Shown here: positions 20,027 through 28,648 of the stretch, in pieces
Position numbering within the stretch: position 1 is the first letter of the stretch
Layout of the letters: each line of letters begins with the position of its first letter
Origin: Planctomycetota bacterium
GTDB lineage: Bacteria > Planctomycetota > UBA1135 > GCA-002686595
Assembly (NCBI GenBank): GCA_016779225.1
Contig: JADHNZ010000012.1
Location: forward strand, 1 to 64,000
Direction of reading: 5' to 3'
DNA: 64,000 bases
Position numbers and translations under genes: made by a program
The notes under the pieces: generated by a model
Databases searched by the model: none
The model's input: only the letters and a program-made list of their open reading frames with translations
Told to the model about the DNA's origin: nothing

Positions 20027-20783
20027 AGAGCGCATCCCCCTCGATGTCCTGGCCATTGCGGCCCATCCCGACGACGCCGAGATCTCCGCCGGGGGCACGA
20101 TCGCGCGCCTCGTGGAGGGTGGATACCGAGTCGGCGTCCTGGACCTCACGCGGGGCGAGATGGGGACCCGGGGCACCCAGGAGGACCGCGAAGAGGAGGC
20201 ACAGCGGGCGAGCGAGCTCCTCGGCCTGCGCCTGCGGCTGAACCTCGGCCTCCCCGACGGCCGGCTCGAGGCCACGGTGGAGGCCCGCGAGCGCGTGGCC
20301 GCCCTCCTGCGCGCCCACACGCCGCGCGTGGTGCTCGCCCACCACTCCGTGGACCCGCACCCCGACCACTGCGCGGCAGCGCGCATCGCGCAGGAGGCCT
20401 GGTACCTGTCCGGGCTCCGGCGCCTGGCAGAGCTGGCCGGAGGCCCCCCGGCCCGGCGCCCTGCACGCCTCTACCGCTTCCTGTCGCACACCGCCTTCGA
20501 GCCCAGCCTCGTGGTCGATGTCAGCGCGGTCTTCTCGCGCAAGCTGCGCGCCATCCAGGCCTATGCGACCCAGCTCTCCCCGCAGGACGCCAGCGACACC
20601 GGACGGCACTTCCTGTTCGGTGCGGACCTCGAGCAGCGCGTGATCACGAAGAACCGCTACCACGGCGAGTCGATTGGTGCGGAGTACGGTGAGCCGTTCC
20701 TGTCCGAGGGGCCCGTGTCCGCCGACTGCCCCCTGCTGGCCATGCTCGCCGCCGCCCCCCCGACCGGCGCGGGGACCGAGTAG
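20019..20783 (+). CDS. bshB1: BshB1, bacillithiol biosynthesis deacetylase
   Basis: 254 residues of the LmbE/PIG-L deacetylase family. It deacetylates GlcNAc-malate to GlcN-malate. The zinc-binding motif AHPDDAE is present at the N terminus, the second His motif in DPHPDHCAAARIA, and the BshB1-type 'LDLTRGEMGTRGT' and 'IQAYATQLSPQ' segments separate it from generic PIG-L enzymes. Start ATG 20019 overlaps bshC by 8 bases. The stop codon TAG lies inside the -10-like hexamer of parA. Confidence 0.93.
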   Translation: MSEERIPLDVLAIAAHPDDAEISAGGTIARLVEGGYRVGVLDLTRGEMGTRGTQEDREEEAQRASELLGLRLRLNLGLPDGRLEATVEARERVAALLRAHTPRVVLAHHSVDPHPDHCAAARIAQEAWYLSGLRRLAELAGGPPARRPARLYRFLSHTAFEPSLVVDVSAVFSRKLRAIQAYATQLSPQDASDTGRHFLFGADLEQRVITKNRYHGESIGAEYGEPFLSEGPVSADCPLLAMLAAAPPTGAGTE

Positions 20784-20792
20784 ACTGGCCCC

Positions 20793-22481
20793 ATGCGGCG
20801 GATCGCGATCATCAACCAGAAGGGCGGAGTGGGGAAGACCACCACGGCCGCCAACCTCGGAGCCGCCCTGGCGCGCGCGGGGCAGCGGGTGCTGGTGGTG
20901 GACCTCGATCCCCAGGCGAACCTCTCCATGTATCTCGGCGTCGAGACGGCGCCGGAGGAGCCCTCGAGCTACGGAGTCCTGTGCTCCGGCACGCGGGTGG
21001 CGATGGCCGTGAGACAGACCGCCACCCCGGGCCTGCTGCTGCTTCCGAGCCACATCGACCTCTCCGGAGCGGAGCTCGAGCTGGCGAGCACCTTCGGGCG
21101 CGAGACCCTGATGCGCGACGCGCTGGAGCGCTGGGTCCGCGAGGAGGCCAGCGAGGGCCGCGGCGTGGACTTCCTGCTGTTCGACTGCCCGCCCAGCCTG
21201 GGCCTGCTCTCCATCAACGGCCTCTGTGCCGCGAGCGAGGTCCTCGTGGTGGCCCAGACGGAGTTCTTCGCGCTGCAGGGGCTCTCGAAGCTCCTTGGGG
21301 TGATCGAGCTGGTCAAGCAGCGCCTGAACCCCGAGCTCGAGCTCACGGGCGTGCTCGCGGCCCTCTATGACTCGCGGCTGCGCCTGGCCCGTGAGGTCCT
21401 TGGCGAGCTGCGGCGCTTCTTCCCAGAGCAGACCTTCCAGACGACGATCGCGGCGAATGTGCGGCTCGCCGAGTCACCCAGCCACGGCAAGACGATCTTC
21501 GACTACGCGCCCGAGTCTCGCGGCGCCCAGGACTACGCCGCCCTCGCCGAGGAGGTCCTTGCCAAGGGTGCGCCAGCTGGCCCAAAGGACGAGGATCTGC
21601 GCGACAAGGCCGACGACCTAGCCCATGCCGACGCCACCCTGCGAAAGCAGGGGCGCAGCGCCTTCGAGGCTGCTGACCCCGAGCCCGCGCTCCCGAGACA
21701 GGCTGCGCGAGAGGCTCGAGGTGAGGGGCACGAGGCGCCCGACCGCCCCCTGGAGGGCCAGACGCCGGTCGCGCAAGAGCATGACGCCCGAGGGTGCGCA
21801 GACTCGCCCACCCAAGGGTCAGTCGAGGCTGCCCCTGCGGACTCGAAGACCCTGGAGCCCCGGGTCGCCGCCGAGGCACTCGCCGAGACGGCCACGGCCG
21901 TGCTGCAGGAGCCCGCGGCCAAGCCCGACCCAGCGCCTGCGAAGGACGAGTGGCTGATCCTCCACGAGGCCCTGATCTCCCCCGCGCCGCGGAAGGAGAG
22001 CGGTCCGGAGGAGGAGGTCGAGGCGGTCGAGGCTGAAGCCCCCCCCTCTCTCGCCACGCCGCCGCACACTGAGGAGTCGGCAGCGCATGCGCCGCGCAGC
22101 TCCGGCGCCGAAGCGTCTCGCCTCTCCAACGAATTCGGGGCAGGCATCCTGGAGGACGAGCCCAAGGCCTCGGGCCCCGCGCAGGCCGCCGCGCTGGCCT
22201 CCGATCAGGACTCAACCTCGCACGAGCACGCCGAGGAAGCTCCTCAGGCCGCAGCGAGCCCGGAGGCCGAGGAGACCGCGGGGTCGCCGGAGAGTGCGCC
22301 CAAGGAGCTCGAGTCCAAGCAGGCTGAGCCCGAGCAGGCCAGCCCACAGGGCAATGGGAGCACGGAATCCGAGCCCGAGCATCAGGCCGACGAGCGGCGT
22401 GCGCTCCCGGGTCTCGGGTGGGGGGACTACCTCGGAGAGGAGCGCTCGCGGCCGGTGTGGCCCGCGCGCCGCCACGCATGA
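20793..22481 (+). CDS. parA: ParA/Soj chromosome-partition ATPase with a long acidic C-terminal tail
   Basis: 562 residues, about twice the usual 250-290. Residues 1-~260 form a normal ParA: deviant Walker A KGGVGKTT (10-17), 'VDLDPQANLSMYLG' and FDCPPSLG switch region, 'VVAQTEFFALQGLSKLL'. ParA binds DNA non-specifically as an ATP dimer and moves ParB-parS. Residues ~270-562 are a Glu/Ala/Pro/Ser-rich tail without predicted fold, ending in a short ordered-looking 'RRALPGLGWGDYLGEE' motif. A TAGACT hexamer precedes the ATG by exactly six bases, so an internal promoter giving a leaderless mRNA is possible. The stop overlaps bshA as ATGA. Confidence 0.95.
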   Translation: MRRIAIINQKGGVGKTTTAANLGAALARAGQRVLVVDLDPQANLSMYLGVETAPEEPSSYGVLCSGTRVAMAVRQTATPGLLLLPSHIDLSGAELELASTFGRETLMRDALERWVREEASEGRGVDFLLFDCPPSLGLLSINGLCAASEVLVVAQTEFFALQGLSKLLGVIELVKQRLNPELELTGVLAALYDSRLRLAREVLGELRRFFPEQTFQTTIAANVRLAESPSHGKTIFDYAPESRGAQDYAALAEEVLAKGAPAGPKDEDLRDKADDLAHADATLRKQGRSAFEAADPEPALPRQAAREARGEGHEAPDRPLEGQTPVAQEHDARGCADSPTQGSVEAAPADSKTLEPRVAAEALAETATAVLQEPAAKPDPAPAKDEWLILHEALISPAPRKESGPEEEVEAVEAEAPPSLATPPHTEESAAHAPRSSGAEASRLSNEFGAGILEDEPKASGPAQAAALASDQDSTSHEHAEEAPQAAASPEAEETAGSPESAPKELESKQAEPEQASPQGNGSTESEPEHQADERRALPGLGWGDYLGEERSRPVWPARRHA

Positions 22482-23635
22482 CCGAGGGCGCTGCCGCCGC
22501 GGACGGACGCCTGTGCATCGGCGTCCTCTGCCACCCCACCTACGGCGGGTCGGGAGTGGTTGCCACGGAGTTGGCCCTCTCCATGGCGCGCAAGGGCCAT
22601 GAGGTCCATGTGTTCAGCCACGAGGTGCCTCCGCGCCTGGCGCGCTCGAGCGGCCCGGTGGAGATGCATGTGGCGCGGGGCTTTCCGTATCCGCTGTTCA
22701 CCTCAACGCCCCACGACCTGGCGGTGACCTCCAAGGTGCTGGAGATCCACCGCCTACGCGGCCTGGACCTGCTGCACGCGCACTACGCCCTGCCTCACGC
22801 GGTGAGCGCATTCCTCGCCCGCGAGGCCTCTCGCCACTACCACGAGCATGCGCCTCCGCGCGTGATCACGACCCTGCACGGCACCGACATCACCCTCGTC
22901 GGCAACGACCCGGCGTATGCGCCGCTGACGGAGCACGCCCTGCGAGCGAGCGATGCGGTGACCGCCGTGAGTGAGGACCTCGCACGGCGCACGCGCGAGT
23001 CGTTCTGCGTGGAGGAGGCTGCCTGCCCCATCGAGGTGATCCCCAACTTCGTGGACTGCGACCTGTTCGCACCCTCGAAGAGCGCGCGCCCAGGTTCGCC
23101 GACCCTGGTCCATGTCTCCAACTTCAGGCCGGTCAAGCGCGTGCCCTGGCTGGTGCGGGCCTTCGCCCTGGCCGCCCACGACCGGGATGCCCAGCTCGTG
23201 CTGGTGGGGGACGGCCCCGACCAGGCCGAGTGCCGACGCGTGGCCGCCGAGGGCGGCGTCGCGGACCGCGTCGTGTTCCTGGGCGAGCGCGATGCACTGC
23301 CTGGACTCCTCTCACCCGCCTCCGCGTTCTGCCTGACGAGCCGCGAGGAGAGCTTCGGCCTCTCCGCTCTGGAGGCCATGGCCTGCGGCACGCCCGTGAT
23401 CGCCACGCGCGTGGGTGGGGTCTCCGAGGTGGTCGAGGACGGCGTGTCCGGGATGCTCTGCGCGGCAGAGGACCTGGAGGGCTATGCCTCTCTGCTGCGG
23501 CGCGCCCTGGTGGACCCAGAGCTCGTGGCCCGCATGGGTGCCGCCGCGCGGGCCCGGGCCGTGGATCACTTCTCCTTCGAGCGGGTGCTGCCGCGCTACG
23601 AGGCCCTCTACCGTCGCGTCCTCGCCAAGCCCTGA
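22478..23635 (+). CDS. bshA: BshA, N-acetyl-alpha-D-glucosaminyl L-malate synthase
   Basis: 385 residues, GT4-family glycosyltransferase. It joins UDP-GlcNAc and L-malate in the first bacillithiol step. BshA-specific segments: 'CHPTYGGSGVVATELALSMA', 'GHEVHVFSHE', 'LHAHYALPHAVSAFLA' and 'TLHGTDITLVGNDP'. The nucleotide-sugar site is at the C-terminal half ('ESFGLSALEAMACGTPVIAT'). Start ATG 22478 overlaps the parA stop by four bases. The next gene begins within its stop codon (TGATG). Confidence 0.93.
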   Translation: MTEGAAAADGRLCIGVLCHPTYGGSGVVATELALSMARKGHEVHVFSHEVPPRLARSSGPVEMHVARGFPYPLFTSTPHDLAVTSKVLEIHRLRGLDLLHAHYALPHAVSAFLAREASRHYHEHAPPRVITTLHGTDITLVGNDPAYAPLTEHALRASDAVTAVSEDLARRTRESFCVEEAACPIEVIPNFVDCDLFAPSKSARPGSPTLVHVSNFRPVKRVPWLVRAFALAAHDRDAQLVLVGDGPDQAECRRVAAEGGVADRVVFLGERDALPGLLSPASAFCLTSREESFGLSALEAMACGTPVIATRVGGVSEVVEDGVSGMLCAAEDLEGYASLLRRALVDPELVARMGAAARARAVDHFSFERVLPRYEALYRRVLAKP

Positions 23636-24732
23636 TGGACGCCATCTACCTCGACCACAACGCGACCAGCCCCCTGCGCGCCGAGGCGCGGGAGGCCCTG
23701 CTCGCGGCGCTCGAGCTGGGGCCCCTGAATGCCTCCAGCGCGCACGCGGCCGGGCGGGCGGCGCGCGCGCTGCTGGATGAGGCCCGAGAGCGCGTCGCTG
23801 GCGCGCTGGGCGTGGCCGAGGAGGAGGTGGTGTTCACCTCAGGAGGCACGGAGGCCCTGAACCTGGCCATCGCGGGCGCGGTGGGGCCCGGAGGGCGCGT
23901 GGCGGCCTCAGCCGTGGAGCACCCCGCGGTGCTGGCTGCCTGTGAGCGCCACGCCGGAGCTCTGCAGCGCCTCCCCGTGGACTCCGAGGGCGCCCTGCTG
24001 CCCCTCGAGGCGCCCCTGGAGGTGGAGCTGGTCGCGGTTCAGGCGGCCAACAGCGAGACCGGCACGGTCCAGGACCTGCCTGACCTGAGCTCCAGGCTGC
24101 GGAGCGGCTGCCCGCTCCTGGTGGACGCCGTTCAGGCTCTCGGGAAGATCCCGGTGGACCTCAGCGCCTGGGGCGCAGACCTGGCGGCCTTCAGTGCCCA
24201 CAAGGTCGGGGGCCCCGCTGGCGTGGGGGTGCTCGTGAGACGCGGCCCCCAGAGGCTGAGTCCCCTGCTCGTCGGGGGCGGCCAAGAGGACGGGCTCAGG
24301 GCAGGCACCGAGGGCGTTGCGGCCATCCACGCCGCGTCGGTCGCCATCGCCCTCGCCGTGGACGAGCTCGCGGCGACTCGAGATCGCGTCGAGGGGCTCA
24401 CAGCGGCGCTCTGGGATGGGCTGCGTGAGGCGATCCCTGGCATCGAGTGCAACGGACGCCCGCCAGGCGTGCAGGGACGCCTACCGAACACCCTCAATGT
24501 GGCCCTGCCAGAGTGTGACGGGCGCGTGCTCGTCACGCGGCTGGACCTCGCCGGTCTGCAGGCCTCTGCAGGGAGTGCCTGCAGCAGCGGCTCCCTGGAG
24601 CCCTCTCCCGTGCTGCTGGCCATGGGTCAAGACCGTAAGCGCGCGCGGCGCGGCCTCCGCCTCTCGTGCGGGCGCACAACTACCCACAACGATATCCACA
24701 GGGCTGTGGAGATCCTGCGGGAAAGCAGGTAG
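23635..24732 (+). CDS. Cysteine desulfurase (NifS/IscS family)
   Basis: 365 residues, class V aminotransferase fold. It removes sulfur from cysteine for Fe-S cluster and thio-cofactor assembly. N terminus YLDHNATSP is typical, the PLP lysine is Lys190 in SAHKVGGP, and the persulfide Cys315 lies in a long loop SAGSACSSGS. The SSG-type loop fits the IscS/NifS group rather than SufS. Start ATG shares one base with the bshA stop. Placement after the bacillithiol genes links two uses of cysteine sulfur. The 3' end carries DnaA-box-like sites. Confidence 0.94.
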   Translation: MDAIYLDHNATSPLRAEAREALLAALELGPLNASSAHAAGRAARALLDEARERVAGALGVAEEEVVFTSGGTEALNLAIAGAVGPGGRVAASAVEHPAVLAACERHAGALQRLPVDSEGALLPLEAPLEVELVAVQAANSETGTVQDLPDLSSRLRSGCPLLVDAVQALGKIPVDLSAWGADLAAFSAHKVGGPAGVGVLVRRGPQRLSPLLVGGGQEDGLRAGTEGVAAIHAASVAIALAVDELAATRDRVEGLTAALWDGLREAIPGIECNGRPPGVQGRLPNTLNVALPECDGRVLVTRLDLAGLQASAGSACSSGSLEPSPVLLAMGQDRKRARRGLRLSCGRTTTHNDIHRAVEILRESR

Positions 24733-24791
24733 GCCCCGTTCGGTCCTGTGCACAACTCTGCCCATGTGGGCGGAATGTTGACCGCGTCAAC
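24680..24791. promoter_or_regulatory. Cluster of DnaA-box-like nonamers and an inverted repeat upstream of dnaA
   Basis: Four nonamers resemble the DnaA box TTATCCACA: CTACCCACA 24680-24688, ATATCCACA 24692-24700 (one mismatch), the reverse-strand box at 24705-24713 and another at 24747-24755 (two mismatches each). They overlap the 3' end of the cysteine desulfurase gene and run into the gap. At 24777-24791 is the perfect inverted repeat GTTGAC-CGC-GTCAAC. The position fits dnaA autoregulation or part of a bipartite origin. The nonamers are degenerate, so this is a candidate only. Confidence 0.45.
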
Positions 24792-24997
24792 GGCGCGTGA
24801 CATCATGCGCCTCGCGTCGGACGAGGTCCCCGCGGCTCCCTGCTCGGCGCGACGCGCCGCGCTCCCCCCAAGGGCCGCTCTCGCCACGACGGATCCCCCC
24901 GCATCGACCGACCGTGACGGACGTCGCCAGGAACACCGACCCCCCCGTGACGCCCAGGGAGCAGGAAGGGGATCAGGGTGAGTCCCAGGGCGAGGCC

Positions 24998-26497
24998 ATG
25001 GAAAGCCCGCGTGCCGGCGAGGACCTCCAGGACGACGGACGCGGCGTAGCCATGATGGAGCCCTCCGAGCATCTCAACGCCATCTGGATCGAGATCGCTG
25101 CTGGGCTGCATGCCGAGCTGGGGCCGACCCGCTACCGCACCTGGTTCAGCGCGGCCACGGCGGTTGCCCTGGACGATGAGGCCCTGACCCTCGCCCTCCC
25201 CAACGAATTCACGCGCACCTGGATCCACGACCACTTCAAGGAGCTCGTCCAGCGCAAGGCCAAGGATGTCCTGGGCTCGCCGCGGCGCCTGGAGCTCATC
25301 GTGGACGCCGAGGCCTGCTCCGCAGCGGCGCTGCCTCCGGGCGCGTTCGGGGCCGAGGACGCGGCCCCCTCGCAGGGAGAGGGCTCCCCCGAGCCGAAGA
25401 CCGAGGAGGCCACTCCCGAGCGACGCGCCAGCGGACTGCTCTGGAACTCGGATGTGGTCCTGAACCCGAGGTACACCTTCGACACCTATGTCATCGGGCC
25501 GTGCAACCGCTTCGGAGCGGCCCTGGCCACGGGTGCGGCGGACCAGCCAGGCACCACCTACAACCCGCTGTTCCTGCATGGCTCGGTGGGGGTTGGCAAG
25601 ACGCACCTGCTGCAGGCCCTGTGCTACCGGATCCTCGAGCGGAACCCCGACAGCCGCATCCTGTACCTGTCCTGCGAGACCTTCGTGAACCACTTCATCA
25701 GTGCCCTCGAGCACGGCGATCTGGACTCGTTCAGGAACAAGTACCGCAATGTGGATGTGCTGGTCGTGGATGACATCCACCTGCTCGCCAACAAGGAGCG
25801 CACGCAGGAGGAGTTCTTCCACACCTTCAACCAGCTCTACAACGGCCAGAAGCAGATCGTCCTGTCGTCGGACTCGCCCCCCAAGGACATCCCGACCCTC
25901 CAGGATCGTCTGGTGTCCCGCTTCAAGTGGGGCGTGGTCGCGGAGATCGAGGCCCCCTGCTTCGAGACGCGGATGGCTATCGTCCGCCGCAAGAGCCGCG
26001 AGCGGGGTGAGCCCTTCCCGGACGAGGTCAGCCAGCTCATCGCCGAGCATGTGGTGGACAATGTTCGCGAGCTGGAGGGTGCCGTCACGCGCCTGCTCGC
26101 CTTTGCCACCATGTCGCAGCGGCCGGTGACCCCAACGCTGGCGCGGGAGGCCCTCGGCGACCTGCTCGCCACGCGCACCGGGCCCCTGAGCCTCGAGACC
26201 ATCGTCTCCGAGGTCTGCACCACCTACTCCGTGAAGCTGAGTGACCTCCAGGGCAAGCGCCGGACGGCCTCGGTGGTCTGGCCTCGCCAGGTTGCGATGT
26301 TCCTGTTCCGGAAGCTGACGCCCAAGTCCCTCGAAGAGGTCGGCGCGTACTTCGGAGGTCGCGACCACAGCACGGTGCTGCACGCCGTGGACAAGGTTCG
26401 CCGCAAGGTCAGTGAGGAGGAGAGCGCGCGTGCTGAGCTCGTGGGCCTCCTGGAGCACCTGGGCGGCGGTCAGGATCCCCAGAAGCTGTTCGACTGA
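24998..26497 (+). CDS. dnaA: DnaA, chromosomal replication initiator
   Basis: 499 residues from ATG 24998; GTG 24914 and ATGs 25052/25055 are alternatives because family homology begins only with 'PSEHLNAIWIEIAAGL'. It binds DnaA boxes and melts the origin. Visible: domain I (about 20-95), a Glu/Pro linker with acidic stretches, the AAA+ core with Walker A 'GSVGVGKTHLL' (about 195-205), Walker B VVDDIHLL, and domain IV with the DNA-binding signature 'YFGGRDHSTVLHAVDKV'. The N-terminal extension before domain I is short and acidic if this start is right. dnaN follows after a 0.7 kb gap. Confidence 0.96.
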   Translation: MESPRAGEDLQDDGRGVAMMEPSEHLNAIWIEIAAGLHAELGPTRYRTWFSAATAVALDDEALTLALPNEFTRTWIHDHFKELVQRKAKDVLGSPRRLELIVDAEACSAAALPPGAFGAEDAAPSQGEGSPEPKTEEATPERRASGLLWNSDVVLNPRYTFDTYVIGPCNRFGAALATGAADQPGTTYNPLFLHGSVGVGKTHLLQALCYRILERNPDSRILYLSCETFVNHFISALEHGDLDSFRNKYRNVDVLVVDDIHLLANKERTQEEFFHTFNQLYNGQKQIVLSSDSPPKDIPTLQDRLVSRFKWGVVAEIEAPCFETRMAIVRRKSRERGEPFPDEVSQLIAEHVVDNVRELEGAVTRLLAFATMSQRPVTPTLAREALGDLLATRTGPLSLETIVSEVCTTYSVKLSDLQGKRRTASVVWPRQVAMFLFRKLTPKSLEEVGAYFGGRDHSTVLHAVDKVRRKVSEEESARAELVGLLEHLGGGQDPQKLFD

Positions 26498-27211
26498 GGG
26501 GCCTGGACGCCATGCGCAGGCAGGCCGCGCCTGGACTCCCTGGGCGGCTTCAGGAGTCTCCACAGGCCCTGTGCCCTCCCCCCGGCAGCTCCCCGCTCCA
26601 GCCTTGCCGCTCGGAGTCCTCCGCTCAGCGCACGCAGCGCGGCTCTCGCAGAGCGGAGGCGCCCTGGCTAGGGCTCAGTGGAGGCGCTTCACACCGCCCG
26701 CGCCTCGCTCCGCTCTCGCAGCTCGCGGTCCAAGCTGGGCGCCATGCCGGCCGGCGCAAGAAGGCCCGGAGGTCGCCAGCACGGGCTGTGGATGGGCCCA
26801 CTGACGAGCCCGCTCCCCGTCCAAGCGAGCCCCGAATCGATGTGGGTGACCGGTGGATTTCCCGTGCCCAATCCTGCGCATCGAGCGTGGACCTCTCGTG
26901 GGCATCCTCGACGGTTGCCGCGGGCCCTCGCGAGGCTCTGGAGACCTGTGGGGAACCACGCCACAACCCACCGCTTCTCCACACGGAAAAGGGCGTCTTC
27001 CCCAGACCCTGGACTGCCCATAAACCCCCGAGATCGCTAGAATTGCGGCTCCTCGAGGGCCCCTCCATCCACCTCCAGAGCCCCCCCTTATGAAGGTGAA
27101 GAATCTTCTTACTGGAGGACTCAGGTGGAGAACCCGCGACGCCCGGCCAGGCGCTGCCACGCCTCAGCCCACGGCACCCGCTCACGACCACGCCACCCCC
27201 AGGACGCTCCC
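26498..27211. other. Candidate replication origin region between dnaA and dnaN
   Basis: 714 bases with no convincing gene; the readings across it have skewed, Pro/Arg/Ser-rich translations. DnaA-box-like sites: TTCTCCACA at 26975-26983 (one mismatch to TTATCCACA); two-mismatch sites at 26556-26564, and on the other strand at 26787-26795 and 26947-26955. The least GC-rich stretches lie at 27018-27045 (CATAAAC...CTAGAATT) and 27085-27115 (TTATGAAGGTGAAGAATCTTC). TAGAAT at 27038-27043 is a candidate -10 for dnaN. The dnaA-dnaN gap is the classic place for oriC, but the boxes here are few. Confidence 0.5.
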
Positions 27212-28309
27212 ATGAAGGTCACCTGCCAGCGCGAGAAGCTCCGCGAGGCTCTCGCCGTCATCAACACCGTCGTTCCCGCCCGTGGAACCAAGCCGATCCT
27301 CGAGAACCTCAAGCTCGTGGCCACCGAGGATGCGCTGGAGCTGGCGGGTACGGACCTCGAGGTCAGCGCTCGCATCTCCGTCGAGGAGGTGACCATCGAG
27401 GAGACGGGCGTCGCGGTGATCCCCTGCAAGGTGACCCTCGACTTCGTACGCGACCTCAGCAGCGACGAGGTGACCCTGGTCTGTGAGGGCGACAAGTGCA
27501 CGATCCGCGGCGGGACCGACCAGTGCGAGCTCGTCACCCTAGACCCCGACGAGTTCCCGGTGGTGTCGCGCTTCGATGACGACGGCTCGTTCACGCTGCA
27601 GGGCGGCAACTTCTCGCGCCTCGTGCAGCAGACGAGCTTCGCCGCCGCGCGCGATGCCGGCCGCTATGCCATGCACGGCGTGCTGGTCGAGATTGCAGAG
27701 GACCAGGTGAAGATGGTCGCGACTGACGGACGACGGCTCGCGCTGGCCTCGCAGCCGATCGACGCGGGTGGCCGCAGCCAGTCGGCGATCGTGCCGACCA
27801 AGGGACTCTCCCTGTTCGCCCGCGTCATCGACGACCCCCTGGATCCGATCAAGCTCAGCTTCGATGCCAACCAGGTGGGCATCCGCACCCCCAACGCTCA
27901 GATCTTCGCGCGCCTCATCGACGGTGAGTTCCCGCGTTACTCGGCCGTGCTCCCCACGGAGACCGAGCACCGCATGGAGGCCGATCGTGATGCCCTGGCC
28001 CAGAAGCTGCGCCTGGTTGCGAATGTGACCGGTGACGATGCGCGGGCCGTGCGATTCAAGCTCGGGAAGGGCAAGCTCAGCCTCAGTGGGCAGAGCGCCG
28101 GACGCGGCAGCGCGGCCGCCCAGCTCGAGGTGGAGTACTCGGGTGAGGGCACCGAGATCGCGTTCAACCCCGACTATGTCGCGGACGGGCTCAAGCAGTG
28201 CCAGTCCGAGGTTGTAGCCCTGGAGTTCCAGCAGCGTTCGAGCCCTGGCAAGTTCACGCTGGGCGAGAACTATGTCTACATCGTGATGCCCATCACCATC
28301 GACGCCTGA
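27212..28309 (+). CDS. dnaN: DnaN, DNA polymerase III sliding clamp (beta subunit)
   Basis: 365 residues, the usual clamp length. It forms the ring that tethers polymerase III. The N terminus MKVTCQREKLREALAVI, the 'GRYAMHGVLVEIAEDQVKMVATDGRRLA' middle segment and the C-terminal 'NYVYIVMPI' are typical. Start ATG 27212 is where family homology begins. dciA starts 11 bases later and gyrB follows, making a dnaN-dciA-gyrB operon. Confidence 0.97.
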   Translation: MKVTCQREKLREALAVINTVVPARGTKPILENLKLVATEDALELAGTDLEVSARISVEEVTIEETGVAVIPCKVTLDFVRDLSSDEVTLVCEGDKCTIRGGTDQCELVTLDPDEFPVVSRFDDDGSFTLQGGNFSRLVQQTSFAAARDAGRYAMHGVLVEIAEDQVKMVATDGRRLALASQPIDAGGRSQSAIVPTKGLSLFARVIDDPLDPIKLSFDANQVGIRTPNAQIFARLIDGEFPRYSAVLPTETEHRMEADRDALAQKLRLVANVTGDDARAVRFKLGKGKLSLSGQSAGRGSAAAQLEVEYSGEGTEIAFNPDYVADGLKQCQSEVVALEFQQRSSPGKFTLGENYVYIVMPITIDA

Positions 28310-28319
28310 GCTGGCGCCC

Positions 28320-28646
28320 TTGTCGATCGACCGCAGACTCACCGCGCGCCAGCGTGATCCGATTGCGATGGGGGACGCCATGAAGGTGTTCCTCTCGGAG
28401 TCGGGTCTCGGTGCGAAGCTCCGTGACTGGGATGTCCACCAGGCCTGGCGGGACACCCTTGGTCCGGTGCTCTGCAAGCGCGCACGCAGCGTCCTCTACC
28501 GGAACGGCGAGCTTGTCGTGGAGGTGGAGTCCGCCGCTCACAAGCAGGAGCTCGAGTCCTTCACGGCCGAGGGGTACCGCCGCAAGGCGAACCAGCGCCT
28601 GGGCAACGAACGCATCCGCCGGGTCACCATCAAGCTGAAGAAATAG
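28320..28646 (+). CDS. dciA: DciA-like DUF721 protein, replicative helicase operator
   Basis: 108 residues with the DUF721 core: 'WDVHQAWRDTLGPVLCKRAR', 'LYRNGELVVEVESAAHKQEL' and a basic 'RIRRVTIKLKK' end. DciA loads or controls the replicative helicase DnaB in bacteria that lack DnaC. A position between dnaN and gyrB is typical. Start TTG 28320 is used here; ATG 28368 is a shorter alternative that still keeps the domain. It ends 2 bases before gyrB. Confidence 0.88.
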   Translation: MSIDRRLTARQRDPIAMGDAMKVFLSESGLGAKLRDWDVHQAWRDTLGPVLCKRARSVLYRNGELVVEVESAAHKQELESFTAEGYRRKANQRLGNERIRRVTIKLKK

Positions 28647-28648
28647 CC

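Noticed and set aside
26512-27093. A 193-codon open frame in the dnaA-dnaN gap
   Set aside because: Pro/Ser/Arg-rich translation, no ribosome-binding site or homology, several overlapping frames open at once; the gap is better explained as an origin region.
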